DNA from: Bacteroidota bacterium
GTDB taxonomy: Bacteria; Bacteroidota; Bacteroidia; Chitinophagales; Chitinophagaceae
NCBI GenBank assembly: GCA_023423405.1
Contig: JAFAFR010000006.1
Span: 1 to 9,917 of the forward strand
Direction of reading: 5' to 3'
DNA length: 9,917 nucleotides
In this document: piece by piece, positions 1 through 5,850 of the stretch
Position numbering within the stretch: the first letter of the stretch is position 1
Layout: each line of letters begins with the position of its first letter
Position numbers and translations under genes: made by a program
Notes under the pieces: generated by a model
Told to the model about the DNA's origin: nothing
Seen by the model: the letters and a program-made list of their open reading frames with translations, nothing else
Databases searched by the model: none

Positions 1-337
1 TGATGCGCCCGGTTTCCAAGGGCTCGCGCAAGGCCTCTAAGGCCGAGCGCGAAAACTCAGGAAACTCATCCAAAAACAGCGTGCCAAAGTGGGCGTAAGA
101 GATCTCGCCCGGCTTCGGGGGCGAGCCCCCGCCGACCAAAGCCACGGCGCTGGCCGTATGGTGCGGATGGGCAGTGCGGCGCTGCCCCCATTCTTCGGCC
201 TTGAAGCGCCCGCACAGGCTGGCAATGGCCGCACTCTCGACGGCTTCTTGTTCGGTCATGGGGGGCAAGAGACTGGCAAAGCGCTGGGCCAGCATGGATT
301 TGCCCGAACCTGGCGGCCCCACCAGCAGGATGGTGTG
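1..337 (-). pseudogene. comM: comM/yifB Mg-chelatase-like AAA+ ATPase, interrupted internal fragment
   Basis: Reading the minus strand from 337 down to 1 gives about 112 residues that match the central AAA+ part of ComM/YifB. They include HTILLVGPPGSGKSMLA (Walker A), then LLPPMTEQEAVESAAI, then HPHHTASAVALVGGG, PKPGEISYAH, and the Walker B stretch GTLFLDEFPEF followed by LREPLETG. ComM is a hexameric helicase that drives branch migration during natural transformation. The fragment runs off the left edge, so the C-terminal part should lie outside. On the upstream side, the Gly-Gly that normally precedes the His of the Walker A strand is absent and the frame closes at a TGA (410-412) with no start, so the N-terminal half is missing. 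The segment is much more GC-rich than the rest of the window, which fits host chromosome beside acquired DNA. Identification is secure; that it is disrupted follows from the broken homology, though the other half is not visible. Confidence 0.9.
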
Positions 338-345
338 AACATTTA
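335..345. other. Left boundary of genomic island inside comM
   Basis: ComM similarity on the minus strand ends at the His codon 335-337. The next codons read Val, Asn, Leu, Gly instead of the family's usual Gly-Gly and helical residues, and base composition drops in GC soon after. This marks the island-chromosome junction to within about ten bases. The other junction lies outside the window, so no target-site duplication or att pair can be assigned. Confidence 0.6.
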
Positions 346-468
346 GACCCGGAGGAGCTATGTGTTTAGCTCTAGCGAAGAGGCTAATGAAGTGCGGACA
401 AGCTATACCTCAGTCAACAGGCTCACAAGCTCCCCCTTGCCGAAGTATCGCTATCAGACGAGAAGTGG

Positions 469-660
469 CTAGTCTTGGTGATGGCTTATCACTTTCATCC
501 TGTTGCTGCTAACCCATTCTTGTGTGTCAGGGTCATAGAACATCAATTTTTCGCTGTGGTTTGCTCCAATCCATTCGCGTACAAATTTGCTGGTGAGAGG
601 CTCAGAGCGTGCCTGTTTGGTATGGGGTGCTTCCAAGGAAGCTAGTTGTTGTTCGTTCAT
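469..660 (-). CDS. Small hypothetical protein, 63 aa
   Basis: A 63-residue minus-strand frame starts at ATG 660. It is preceded by a GGAG Shine-Dalgarno (complement of 668-671) at a 7-nt spacing, which is the main support for it being real. The product is hydrophilic, with no membrane segment or signal peptide. Its C-terminal half contains FVREWIG and FYDPDTQEWV and resembles a short globular fold rather than random translation. I do not recognise a family. It sits alone between the island end and the divergently transcribed methyltransferase, so it could be a cargo or regulatory protein of the island. No function is assigned. Confidence 0.55.
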   Translation of the reverse strand: MNEQQLASLEAPHTKQARSEPLTSKFVREWIGANHSEKLMFYDPDTQEWVSSNRMKVISHHQD

Positions 661-765
661 AAGTTATCTCCATTGCCTGTGGCTAGATCGTCAGACTACG
701 AAGATATTTATTGCGATGCGGAAACAAAAACTTCGTCGAGAAAAGGCGCGAGAAGCCTAGATTAG

Positions 766-792
766 CGGTAGGATAAGGTATCCTGGTTACCG
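766..792. promoter_or_regulatory. Nested inverted repeats just upstream of the methyltransferase
   Basis: Two nested inverted repeats share one centre region. Outer arms are CGGTA (766-770) and TACCG (788-792); inner arms are GGATA (771-775) and TATCC (779-783) around AGG. The structure ends 12 bases before the ATG at 805, where an operator or a translation-limiting hairpin would sit. R-M systems often regulate the methyltransferase by autorepression or a controller protein, but no controller gene is visible. The symmetry is seen; the regulatory role is inference. Confidence 0.4.
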
Positions 793-804
793 AAAAAATA
801 CATC

Positions 805-2145
805 ATGGCTGTTGGACTCAACAAATCAGAGCTTGCAGAAGTAGCACGACCAACAAGCGGGCGTGTTCGAGAGCCCCATCTTTCGCCGTCGCTGCCTACA
901 TCTGAGGCCAAAGTGGTACTGACCTATCCTGGAAAGCTTCTAGAAAGCGATGTTTTGACACCAGTGGCTACTTCGTACATGAAGCTGGGTAGTAAATCAA
1001 TAGTTGATGCAAATACTATCGAACCGAACGCTTTCATGTGGGCAGACAATTGGTTTGGCCTTCATTCTTTAATTGAAGCCAAAACCAAGGCTCAACTGGT
1101 ATACCTTGACCCTCCTTACGCCACAGGGTACGACTTTCAATCACGAGGCCTTGAACATGCTTACAACGACTCTGTAGGTGGCGCTGCATACATTGAATTT
1201 ATGCGCAGGCGGCTAATCCTACTCAGGGAGTTGCTTGACGAGTCTGGATCAATCTATGTTCACATTGGTCACCAGATGGTGTCTGAGCTGAAAATGGTGA
1301 TGGATGAAGTATTTGGTCCGCGAAATTTTAGAAATCTAATTTCACGGAAGAAATGTAGTAGTAAAAACTTCACCAAGAATCAGTATTCAAATATGAATGA
1401 CTACTTGTTGTTTTACACCAAGTCAGCCAACTACATATGGAACCAACCAACGCAGAAGCCTGACCCCGCTTGGATCGCGAAGGAATACACAAAGGTTGAC
1501 GAGAAGGGACAATATAAGCTCGTTCCAATTCATGCCCCAGGTGTTCGTCGCGGAGAAACTGGGGAAGCTTGGCGAGGCATGATGCCTCCTCCTGGCAAGC
1601 ATTGGCAGTATCAGCCTTCAAAGTTAGATGAATTTGATGCCAAAGGGGAGATTCATTGGTCTAAGACAGGCAATCCACGCAGAAAAGTTTATCTGACTGA
1701 AGATAAAAGCATCGGACTATCTGACTACTGGGAACAGTATCGGGACGCACACCATCAAAGCATATTGATTACCGGCTACCCTACAGAGAAGAACTTCGAC
1801 ATGATGAAAATGATCGTCGGAGCTAGTAGCAACCCCGGAGACTTGGTAATTGATCCATTTTGTGGATCAGGCTCTACCCTTCATGCTGCTGACGTGCTTG
1901 GGCGAAGATGGGTTGGGATTGATCAGTCGTTCCTTGCTGCCAAGACGGTCACGGAGCGACTGTTGCGCGGTAGAAAACCTATGGGTGACTATGTCAAAAA
2001 AGAAGTGTCGCTTGATCTGTTTCAGCAGGAGGTATCTGCCGCACAACATGAAAAGACCGAAGCTGACTTCAGCGTGTATGTTGACGCCGAAATCGCTTCA
2101 GGCCACTCCGATGAACTGAGCGAGTTGTCGGAACTGCTGCGCTAA
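805..2145 (+). CDS. Beta-class site-specific DNA methyltransferase (probable adenine-N6), R-M modification subunit
   Basis: This 446-residue protein transfers a methyl group from S-adenosylmethionine to a base in a specific DNA sequence. Catalytic motif IV is DPPY at residues 102-105 (VYLDPPYATGYDF) and comes before the SAM-binding motif I, DPFCGSGST at 350-358, followed by WVGID. That order defines the beta class, shared with type III Mod proteins and several type II enzymes. DPPY favours adenine N6, although N4-cytosine enzymes cannot be excluded. The region between, about residues 180-320, should carry target recognition. Start 805 is the only ATG after the in-frame stop at 769; no good Shine-Dalgarno precedes it, so initiation may be weak. 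It converges with the presumed endonuclease gene, the two stops overlapping by 3 bases (2143-2145 and 2142-2144). No helicase-type Res subunit is present, so type II is more likely than type III. Recognition sequence cannot be read from here. Confidence 0.92.
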   Translation: MAVGLNKSELAEVARPTSGRVREPHLSPSLPTSEAKVVLTYPGKLLESDVLTPVATSYMKLGSKSIVDANTIEPNAFMWADNWFGLHSLIEAKTKAQLVYLDPPYATGYDFQSRGLEHAYNDSVGGAAYIEFMRRRLILLRELLDESGSIYVHIGHQMVSELKMVMDEVFGPRNFRNLISRKKCSSKNFTKNQYSNMNDYLLFYTKSANYIWNQPTQKPDPAWIAKEYTKVDEKGQYKLVPIHAPGVRRGETGEAWRGMMPPPGKHWQYQPSKLDEFDAKGEIHWSKTGNPRRKVYLTEDKSIGLSDYWEQYRDAHHQSILITGYPTEKNFDMMKMIVGASSNPGDLVIDPFCGSGSTLHAADVLGRRWVGIDQSFLAAKTVTERLLRGRKPMGDYVKKEVSLDLFQQEVSAAQHEKTEADFSVYVDAEIASGHSDELSELSELLR

Positions 2146-3086
2146 GTATTCTGAAGCCAACTAGCAGTAATGCGGGATGACGCAGTCTTGAGGGTGGTAA
2201 CTCTAACGTTGCCATCCCAGGACCCATCAAGCTTACAGGCTTCTGCCCACGTGTCCCGATGGATTAGGCCCGGGCCATCAGCTAGAAAAACTAAGCGAAA
2301 TTTATTGCCCGTTGAGTTAAATAGTTCTCTAGCTTTTCCAACCTTATCAGAATTGCCACCTGTTCGATCATCAGATTGAGCACCCCCCCTAGTTGAATCG
2401 TAGCGTGCGAATCCCACCGCACAAACGTTTCTGTGCACGATATCCCGAATTACAAAGTCACAAGGGTAGCTCCCTGTGAAACTAGGAAAAATACTTGATA
2501 GTTCGATGTCGCGCCCTGCACCTCTGGGGCCTTCGATGGTGAATTGACCTGCGAAGTGATCTTCAAACCAAGTGAAAAAGGCATCAGTCAGCAAGTACCC
2601 AAGTTGTCCACGTGTATCGTACTCACCAATTAGAGCAGCTAGGGCCGACTCTTCATCTTTTGACAGGGCAGCCATCTGCTGCTTAAGCAAGTCAATACGC
2701 TTGAATGTATGGCCAAGAGATTGAACCAAGCTGTCAGTTGAGACCTTGGTAATCTTCTTGGCCATCTCTGTATCAAGCACGGGAGAGACGCATCGCCGGA
2801 ACATTTTTAGCAATGACATTCGCTCATCCGCTGAAAATTCAGATGTACGAATTCGAGCAAGAAGTGCCGCGCTTGTGTCGGACTGCTCGACCAGCGACTT
2901 GAAGCGGGAAATGTCTTCTTTGTATTTGCTTTGACACGAGGTCAAAATCTCTGGAAAGCGAATTGAAGCGTCAATCGGCGTGATGATCTTGTTTGGCTCA
3001 GCAATCGACTCTAAGTACTTGACAGACATCTCTTTTCTATCCTCCACTATGTGAGAAGAAGGGTAGCACATGTCTTCTAAGTACAT
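2142..3086 (-). CDS. Presumed type II restriction endonuclease, partner of the adjacent methyltransferase
   Basis: The frame encodes 314 residues from ATG 3086, but a strong GGAGG (complement of 3041-3045) lies 11 nt before an in-frame ATG at 3029. A 295-residue product starting MSVKYLES is therefore at least as likely. The N-terminal half is charged and helical; the C-terminal half (about 160-275) looks like an alpha/beta nuclease core: GQLGYLLTDAFFTWFEDHF, then GPRGAGRDIELSS, YPCDFVIRD (208-215), and AVGFARYDSTRGGAQSDDR (223-241), then a hydrophobic strand FRLVFLAD. D210 and the acidic residues nearby could form a divergent PD-(D/E)XK site, but the usual (D/E)XK triplet is not obvious. The assignment rests mainly on the convergent overlap with the methyltransferase and on this core. 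It would cut unmethylated DNA at the sequence its partner protects. I cannot name the subtype. Confidence 0.7.
   Translation of the reverse strand: MYLEDMCYPSSHIVEDRKEMSVKYLESIAEPNKIITPIDASIRFPEILTSCQSKYKEDISRFKSLVEQSDTSAALLARIRTSEFSADERMSLLKMFRRCVSPVLDTEMAKKITKVSTDSLVQSLGHTFKRIDLLKQQMAALSKDEESALAALIGEYDTRGQLGYLLTDAFFTWFEDHFAGQFTIEGPRGAGRDIELSSIFPSFTGSYPCDFVIRDIVHRNVCAVGFARYDSTRGGAQSDDRTGGNSDKVGKARELFNSTGNKFRLVFLADGPGLIHRDTWAEACKLDGSWDGNVRVTTLKTASSRITASWLQNT
3041..3045 (-). promoter_or_regulatory. Shine-Dalgarno GGAGG favouring an internal start of the endonuclease gene
   Basis: The complement of 3041-3045 is a perfect GGAGG, 11 nt from the ATG at 3029. The upstream ATG at 3086 has only a weak GAG nearby. 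This makes 3029 a credible true start, shortening the protein by 19 residues. Confidence 0.5.
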
Positions 3087-3263
3087 GCAGCTCAGGAAGT
3101 GCTGTCTGGCACTATCGCTAATGTGATCGTTTGCCTGATTTAGGATGCCTTATTGAGTAGGGGAATTGCCGAAGAGCTTGTAGCCAATGTTGGCGAAACG
3201 TACGAGCACAGCGCGAGTTTGGATAGCAATCAGTAAAAGAACGCTTCGATGTTGGCGAGCTTT

Positions 3264-3282
3264 CACCTTGGAAGCTAAGGTG
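3264..3282. repeat. Inverted repeat / hairpin (6-bp stem)
   Basis: CACCTT (3264-3269) and AAGGTG (3277-3282) are perfect complements around a 7-base loop. There is no T-run on either side, so it is not a standard terminator. It lies between two of the ATGTTGGCG-like words. Confidence 0.4.
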
Positions 3283-3358
3283 TGTTTCCGATGTTAGGTG
3301 GGAGTGTAGGCCAGCACGATGTTTTTCTTGACGATTTTTCGTTTTACTGTATCTTTGG

Positions 3359-3376
3359 CGCCCTTGTCAAAGGGCG
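3359..3376. repeat. GC-rich hairpin downstream of the recombinase gene
   Basis: CGCCCTT (3359-3365) pairs with AAGGGCG (3370-3376) around a 4-base GTCA loop. It is 38 bases past the recombinase stop on the minus strand. The following minus-strand sequence is A-rich rather than T-rich, so it may be an RNA 3'-end stabiliser or an imperfect terminator rather than a canonical one. Confidence 0.4.
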
Positions 3377-3414
3377 GCTTCACACAGCTCCTAGCTAGGT
3401 ACATCTCATCATAT

Positions 3415-4032
3415 TTATTCCCACAAGCCTTCAAACCTCGCAGCCGCTGTTCTGGTGTACTTCGCCGTATGTCTAGGATCACGATGTCCTAGGTAGTCTT
3501 GTATCAGCCTTGAGTCATAGCCTTTGTTGGACAAGTAAAAGCCGCACGAATGTCTAAGCATGTGTGGGTGAACGATGAAGGCGAAGCCAGCACGTTCACC
3601 AGCTTGCCGAATCAAGTAGTAGGCTGCGTGCCTTGTGAGCTGCGTCAGCCGCTCACTCATGAACAACCACGGAAGTGCTGCTGGTCTACTGCGTATGTAG
3701 CGTCTAATCGCCCTTAGCTCATCACCTGCTAGAGGCTGCTCAGTGGACAAACTTCCTTTGGATCGTGGAACCCATACACGCGCTGCATCAAGGTTCAAGT
3801 CAGTCATGCGAAGACTACATAGTTCACTGATACGAAAGCCATGCCGATACAGTAGCAAGATAAGCAGATAGTCTCGCTCGCCGTATCTACCTGCCTTGGC
3901 TCCTTCAAGAAGCCGCGCTACTTCCGCTGGCGTTAGGAAATCTCTGCTTCGTTCGTGTTGATCAACCGCTTGCAAGTCTTTGGCGGAGATTGAAGAACCC
4001 TTTCGACTTTGAACATTTCGACTATTCGGCAT
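3415..4032 (-). CDS. FimB/FimE-type small tyrosine site-specific recombinase
   Basis: This 205-residue protein cuts and rejoins DNA at a specific site through a phosphotyrosine intermediate. All catalytic residues are visible: R67 in RHGFRISEL, K92 in PRSKGS, H157 and R160 in HPHMLRHSCGF, H183 in YLGHRD, and the nucleophile Y192 in TAKYTRTAA. Length and sequence match the FimB/FimE group, which lack the N-terminal arm-binding domain of phage integrases; NFLT-like DFLTPAEVARLL at 31-42 and the C-terminal ARFEGLW (compare FimB GRFYGIW) agree. In Escherichia coli the family inverts the fimA promoter, but relatives occur alone on genomic islands. No fimbrial gene or invertible promoter is seen here. 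The start at 4032 has AAGGA 10 nt upstream. It is divergent from the 4270-9621 gene block and lies next to the 54-bp repeat at 4205 and the palindrome at 4085, candidates for its target or operator. Confidence 0.93.
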   Translation of the reverse strand: MPNSRNVQSRKGSSISAKDLQAVDQHERSRDFLTPAEVARLLEGAKAGRYGERDYLLILLLYRHGFRISELCSLRMTDLNLDAARVWVPRSKGSLSTEQPLAGDELRAIRRYIRSRPAALPWLFMSERLTQLTRHAAYYLIRQAGERAGFAFIVHPHMLRHSCGFYLSNKGYDSRLIQDYLGHRDPRHTAKYTRTAAARFEGLWE

Positions 4033-4084
4033 GGTCAGGAAATCCTTTTGATAGCTATACCTGACAACCCATCTTAAACAGCAG

Positions 4085-4112
4085 TTTGAACAAAATACAC
4101 CTTTTGTTCAAA
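4085..4112. promoter_or_regulatory. Perfect 11-6-11 palindrome upstream of the recombinase gene
   Basis: Arms TTTGAACAAAA (4085-4095) and TTTTGTTCAAA (4102-4112) are perfect complements around TACACC. The total of 28 bp, with 11-bp arms and a 6-bp asymmetric spacer, is the geometry of XerCD dif sites and other tyrosine-recombinase core sites. It is also a plausible dimeric repressor operator, lying 52 bp upstream of the recombinase ATG. The sequence itself does not resemble the dif consensus. Symmetry is certain; which role applies is open. Confidence 0.6.
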
Positions 4113-4204
4113 GTTTTGGTGAGAGTAAGAGGCCAATCGCTGTGAGTTGAGCAACGATGGCTCGGTGGGCTGACGCCTGCACTCTTAGCATTTCGCCGCT
4201 CGGA

Positions 4205-4258
4205 GGGGACAACTGGCTAGAGATTTCACTTACAAGAATCATCTATCGAGTTGTCCCC
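4205..4258. repeat. 54-bp hairpin-forming direct repeat, left copy
   Basis: The element begins GGGGACAACT and ends AGTTGTCCCC, a perfect 10-bp terminal inverted repeat. Inside, TAGA and GATT pair with TCTA and AATC, with two mismatches flanking a G-C pair, one extrahelical A, and an 11-nt loop. The right copy at 9633-9686 has the same orientation and differs at three positions (13, 29 and 32 of the repeat). All three are unpaired in this fold. The bulged imperfect hairpin is reminiscent of integron attC sites in form, but it lacks their consensus end boxes. It may be an att/recombination site. Confidence 0.8.
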
Positions 4259-4269
4259 GTCACCGATAC

Positions 4270-5124
4270 TTGGCATCAGATAGCAACTACCGACAAATTT
4301 TTGCGCAGATGACCACCGGAAAATTGCACCCAGACTCCGACAATGATCCAAGCTACGAATTGCTATCAGAGAGCGAAAAAGCCCACCATAAGTTGATCTG
4401 GTGGTGGTTCCGTTTGCTGGCAAGGAATGAAACCTATCAGGCTTACTGTGAAGCAGTTCGCAACGGTGACACTGATACTCAGGAGCGTTTGACAGTCGAG
4501 ACACCAACGCTCGTTGAAGTCTTCAGCGATTGGGGAGATGTCCATTCGCCTGATTTGCGATGGCTCGCTGAGCCACACTACAAGGGGTTTCAGAAGTGGT
4601 TGGCAAGTAAGCGTCACTTATTTTTCCCTGCTTCAGTGCAGTGGCTGCGTAGCGATACTGCATCAGCGGTGGGAGATGGCATCGTGATCTCCATTCCAAA
4701 TGTGGGCGACAAGGCTCACAAAATGAAGCTGCTAAAAGACTTTATAGAGCGCAACCATGATGCATTCCCTGCATCCTCTCTGCAGTTACAGCCTAAGTAT
4801 CAAGTGCGTAAAGACTTGGTGCTTCGAACAGTTCTCATGCTGGGCAAGGCAGAAATTATCGATAGCCTGAAGGAATTTGGGGGTGACGGTCCTGATGTGC
4901 CGGAGGAAAGCAGGAGTTATTCGAATGATGAAATTGAAGAGTGGCTCATTCGCCTAGCGAATGACAAAGAGCTAGAAGTGGATATAGAGATCACTTGGGA
5001 TCGCTCTGCTGATGGAGCCCACGATAAAGCTAATAATATTCGTCAAATTAACAGGATTTACGCTGAACTCCGCCATTGGATTGATAGCAGTGCTAAAGGC
5101 CTGTTCCCTGCCATGAAGCAGTAA
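4270..5124 (+). CDS. Hypothetical protein, 284 aa, first gene of the hairpin-bounded module
   Basis: I do not recognise this family. The protein is soluble, acidic, and rich in Trp near the N-terminus (WWWFRLLARNETYQAYC, about 44-60), a pattern loosely like the W-x-FLRRN-x-Y segments of some mobile-element regulators. The remainder is mixed helix and strand, ending in a helical NNIRQINRIYAELRHWI (255-271). No signal peptide, membrane helix or nuclease motif is visible. The start is uncertain: the frame opens at 4189 and runs through the left hairpin repeat. The first candidates are TTG at 4270 and ATG at 4309, and neither has a Shine-Dalgarno. A strong terminator follows 21 bases after the stop, so it is probably monocistronic. 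Being directly attached to the repeat, it could be the gene most dependent on where the module inserts. Coding status is well supported; function is unknown. Confidence 0.7.
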   Translation: MASDSNYRQIFAQMTTGKLHPDSDNDPSYELLSESEKAHHKLIWWWFRLLARNETYQAYCEAVRNGDTDTQERLTVETPTLVEVFSDWGDVHSPDLRWLAEPHYKGFQKWLASKRHLFFPASVQWLRSDTASAVGDGIVISIPNVGDKAHKMKLLKDFIERNHDAFPASSLQLQPKYQVRKDLVLRTVLMLGKAEIIDSLKEFGGDGPDVPEESRSYSNDEIEEWLIRLANDKELEVDIEITWDRSADGAHDKANNIRQINRIYAELRHWIDSSAKGLFPAMKQ

Positions 5125-5145
5125 CGCCCGCAGTACTAGTGACCC

Positions 5146-5186
5146 AATGCCCACAGAGCCTAGGCTCTGTGGGCATTTTTGTTTTT
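5146..5186 (+). terminator. Strong rho-independent terminator after the 284-aa gene
   Basis: A perfect palindrome spans 5146-5177 (left arm AATGCCCACAGAGCC, right arm GGCTCTGTGGGCATT, centre TA). It is followed by the T-rich tail TTTTTGTTTTT at 5176-5186. It lies 21 bases past the stop at 5124 and should end that transcript. Confidence 0.9.
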
Positions 5187-5193
5187 ACCTTCA

Positions 5194-5205
5194 CCAATTA
5201 ATTGG
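5194..5205. promoter_or_regulatory. 12-bp palindrome CCAATTAATTGG, possible operator
   Basis: A perfect 12-bp palindrome lies between the terminator and the next gene, 115 bases upstream of its ATG. That is a reasonable place for a dimeric repressor site controlling the 5321-5764 gene. No convincing promoter hexamers could be matched around it. Confidence 0.3.
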
Positions 5206-5320
5206 GAAGATCGTCGAAGGCAAGGACGCGAGCTTTGAAATTAGGATTAGCTCGTGTCCTAGAAATGCAGCGCCATGAAGAAGAAACTGACGGCTTCTCA
5301 CAACCATACAGGAAAAAATC

Positions 5321-5764
5321 ATGTTGTCTGCCAACACCACCGGAGCTATGTCGTTTGATCAGAACATTCAACAGGCCATGGGCGCAAAAAACGCCCGTCT
5401 AGCGGTCATTCAGATGATCAAGCAGCTTCGGATTGAACTTGACATCGCTGACAAAGAGATTGACGTAGAGGGCGTTCAAAGCAGTGCTATCCCCGCACAG
5501 TTCTATGACCCGATTTCTGGCAAGGGCTGGTCAGGTAATGGAAGCGTCCCCAAAGTCTTCAAGGAGGCGCGCAACTTTGACAAAGCCAATCCGACCGCAC
5601 GACCCAAGCAGATGGAACAGTACCTGATTCCAGATGGAGTCCAAGGTCAATCAATCGCCTTAAAACTTAAAAAAGATGTTCGAACGATGTCTGGTCAAGT
5701 CATTAAGTATGCGGATTTGATAACTGAAGCTTCCACTCAGTCTTTAGTTTCATTCAATGCGTAA
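5321..5764 (+). CDS. Hypothetical 147-aa protein with a degenerate H-NS-like DNA-binding motif
   Basis: The start is well supported by AGGA (5310-5313) 7 nt before the ATG. Residues 61-80 read FYDPISGKGWSGNGSVPKVF. This matches the spacing of the H-NS family C-terminal signature Y-x-DP-x-TG-x-TWSGRGR-x-P-x-W, preceded by a helical IQMIKQLRIELDIADKEI segment (30-47) where H-NS proteins have their oligomerisation helices. The GRGR loop, which inserts into the minor groove, is here GNGS, and the usual Trp is Val or Phe. Unlike standard H-NS, some 65 residues follow the motif. It could be a diverged nucleoid protein, a dominant-negative partner of host H-NS, or an unrelated protein with a chance match. 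A palindrome follows the stop. Coding is confident; the family link is tentative. Confidence 0.75.
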   Translation: MLSANTTGAMSFDQNIQQAMGAKNARLAVIQMIKQLRIELDIADKEIDVEGVQSSAIPAQFYDPISGKGWSGNGSVPKVFKEARNFDKANPTARPKQMEQYLIPDGVQGQSIALKLKKDVRTMSGQVIKYADLITEASTQSLVSFNA

Positions 5765-5780
5765 CTCAAGAATTCCTTGC

Positions 5781-5808
5781 AGTGCTTCAAAGAATATTTT
5801 GAAGCACT
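5781..5808. repeat. Perfect 11-6-11 inverted repeat after the 147-aa gene
   Basis: AGTGCTTCAAA (5781-5791) and TTTGAAGCACT (5798-5808) are perfect complements around GAATAT. It begins 17 bases past the preceding stop, so a transcript-end hairpin is the simplest role, but no T-run follows. Its 28-bp, 11-6-11 layout is the same as that of the palindrome at 4085-4112, although the arms share only TTTGAA. Confidence 0.55.
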
Positions 5809-5850
5809 CTTCAATCAATTAAAAAACTATAGGCGCAGGCAGGAATGTCT

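Larger units (their letters stand above)
3087..3414. other. Intergenic region without a convincing gene; short repeats and two hairpins
   Basis: No frame here has a ribosome binding site plus protein-like composition. Three loose copies of an ATGTTGGCG-type word occur at 3184 (CCAATGTTGGCGA), 3246 (TCGATGTTGGCGA) and 3288 (CCGATGTTAGGTG). A hairpin lies at 3264-3282 and another at 3359-3376. A perfect 10-bp palindrome, CCTAGCTAGG, sits at 3390-3399. The region may hold the endonuclease promoter, since that gene is read leftward from 3086. Confidence 0.4.

Noticed and set aside
89..346. Plus-strand open frame of 85 codons at the left edge
   Set aside because: It is antisense to the unmistakable ComM homology on the minus strand in GC-rich DNA, where long spurious frames are common.
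805..3086. Type III R-M system
   Set aside because: The methyltransferase resembles Mod proteins, but the neighbour lacks Res helicase motifs and is convergent rather than downstream, so type II fits better.
3294..3482. Minus-strand 62-codon frame overlapping the recombinase 3' end
   Set aside because: Most of it overlaps the conserved recombinase C-terminus in another frame, and it has no ribosome site of its own.
4205..4258. True integron attC site
   Set aside because: The fold resembles attC, but the ends do not match the RYYYAAC / GTTRRRY boxes and the neighbouring recombinase is FimB-like rather than IntI, so it is described only as attC-reminiscent.
5202..5402. 66-codon frame starting at TTG
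   Set aside because: It lacks a ribosome site, overlaps the well-supported gene at 5321 and has unstructured, low-quality composition.
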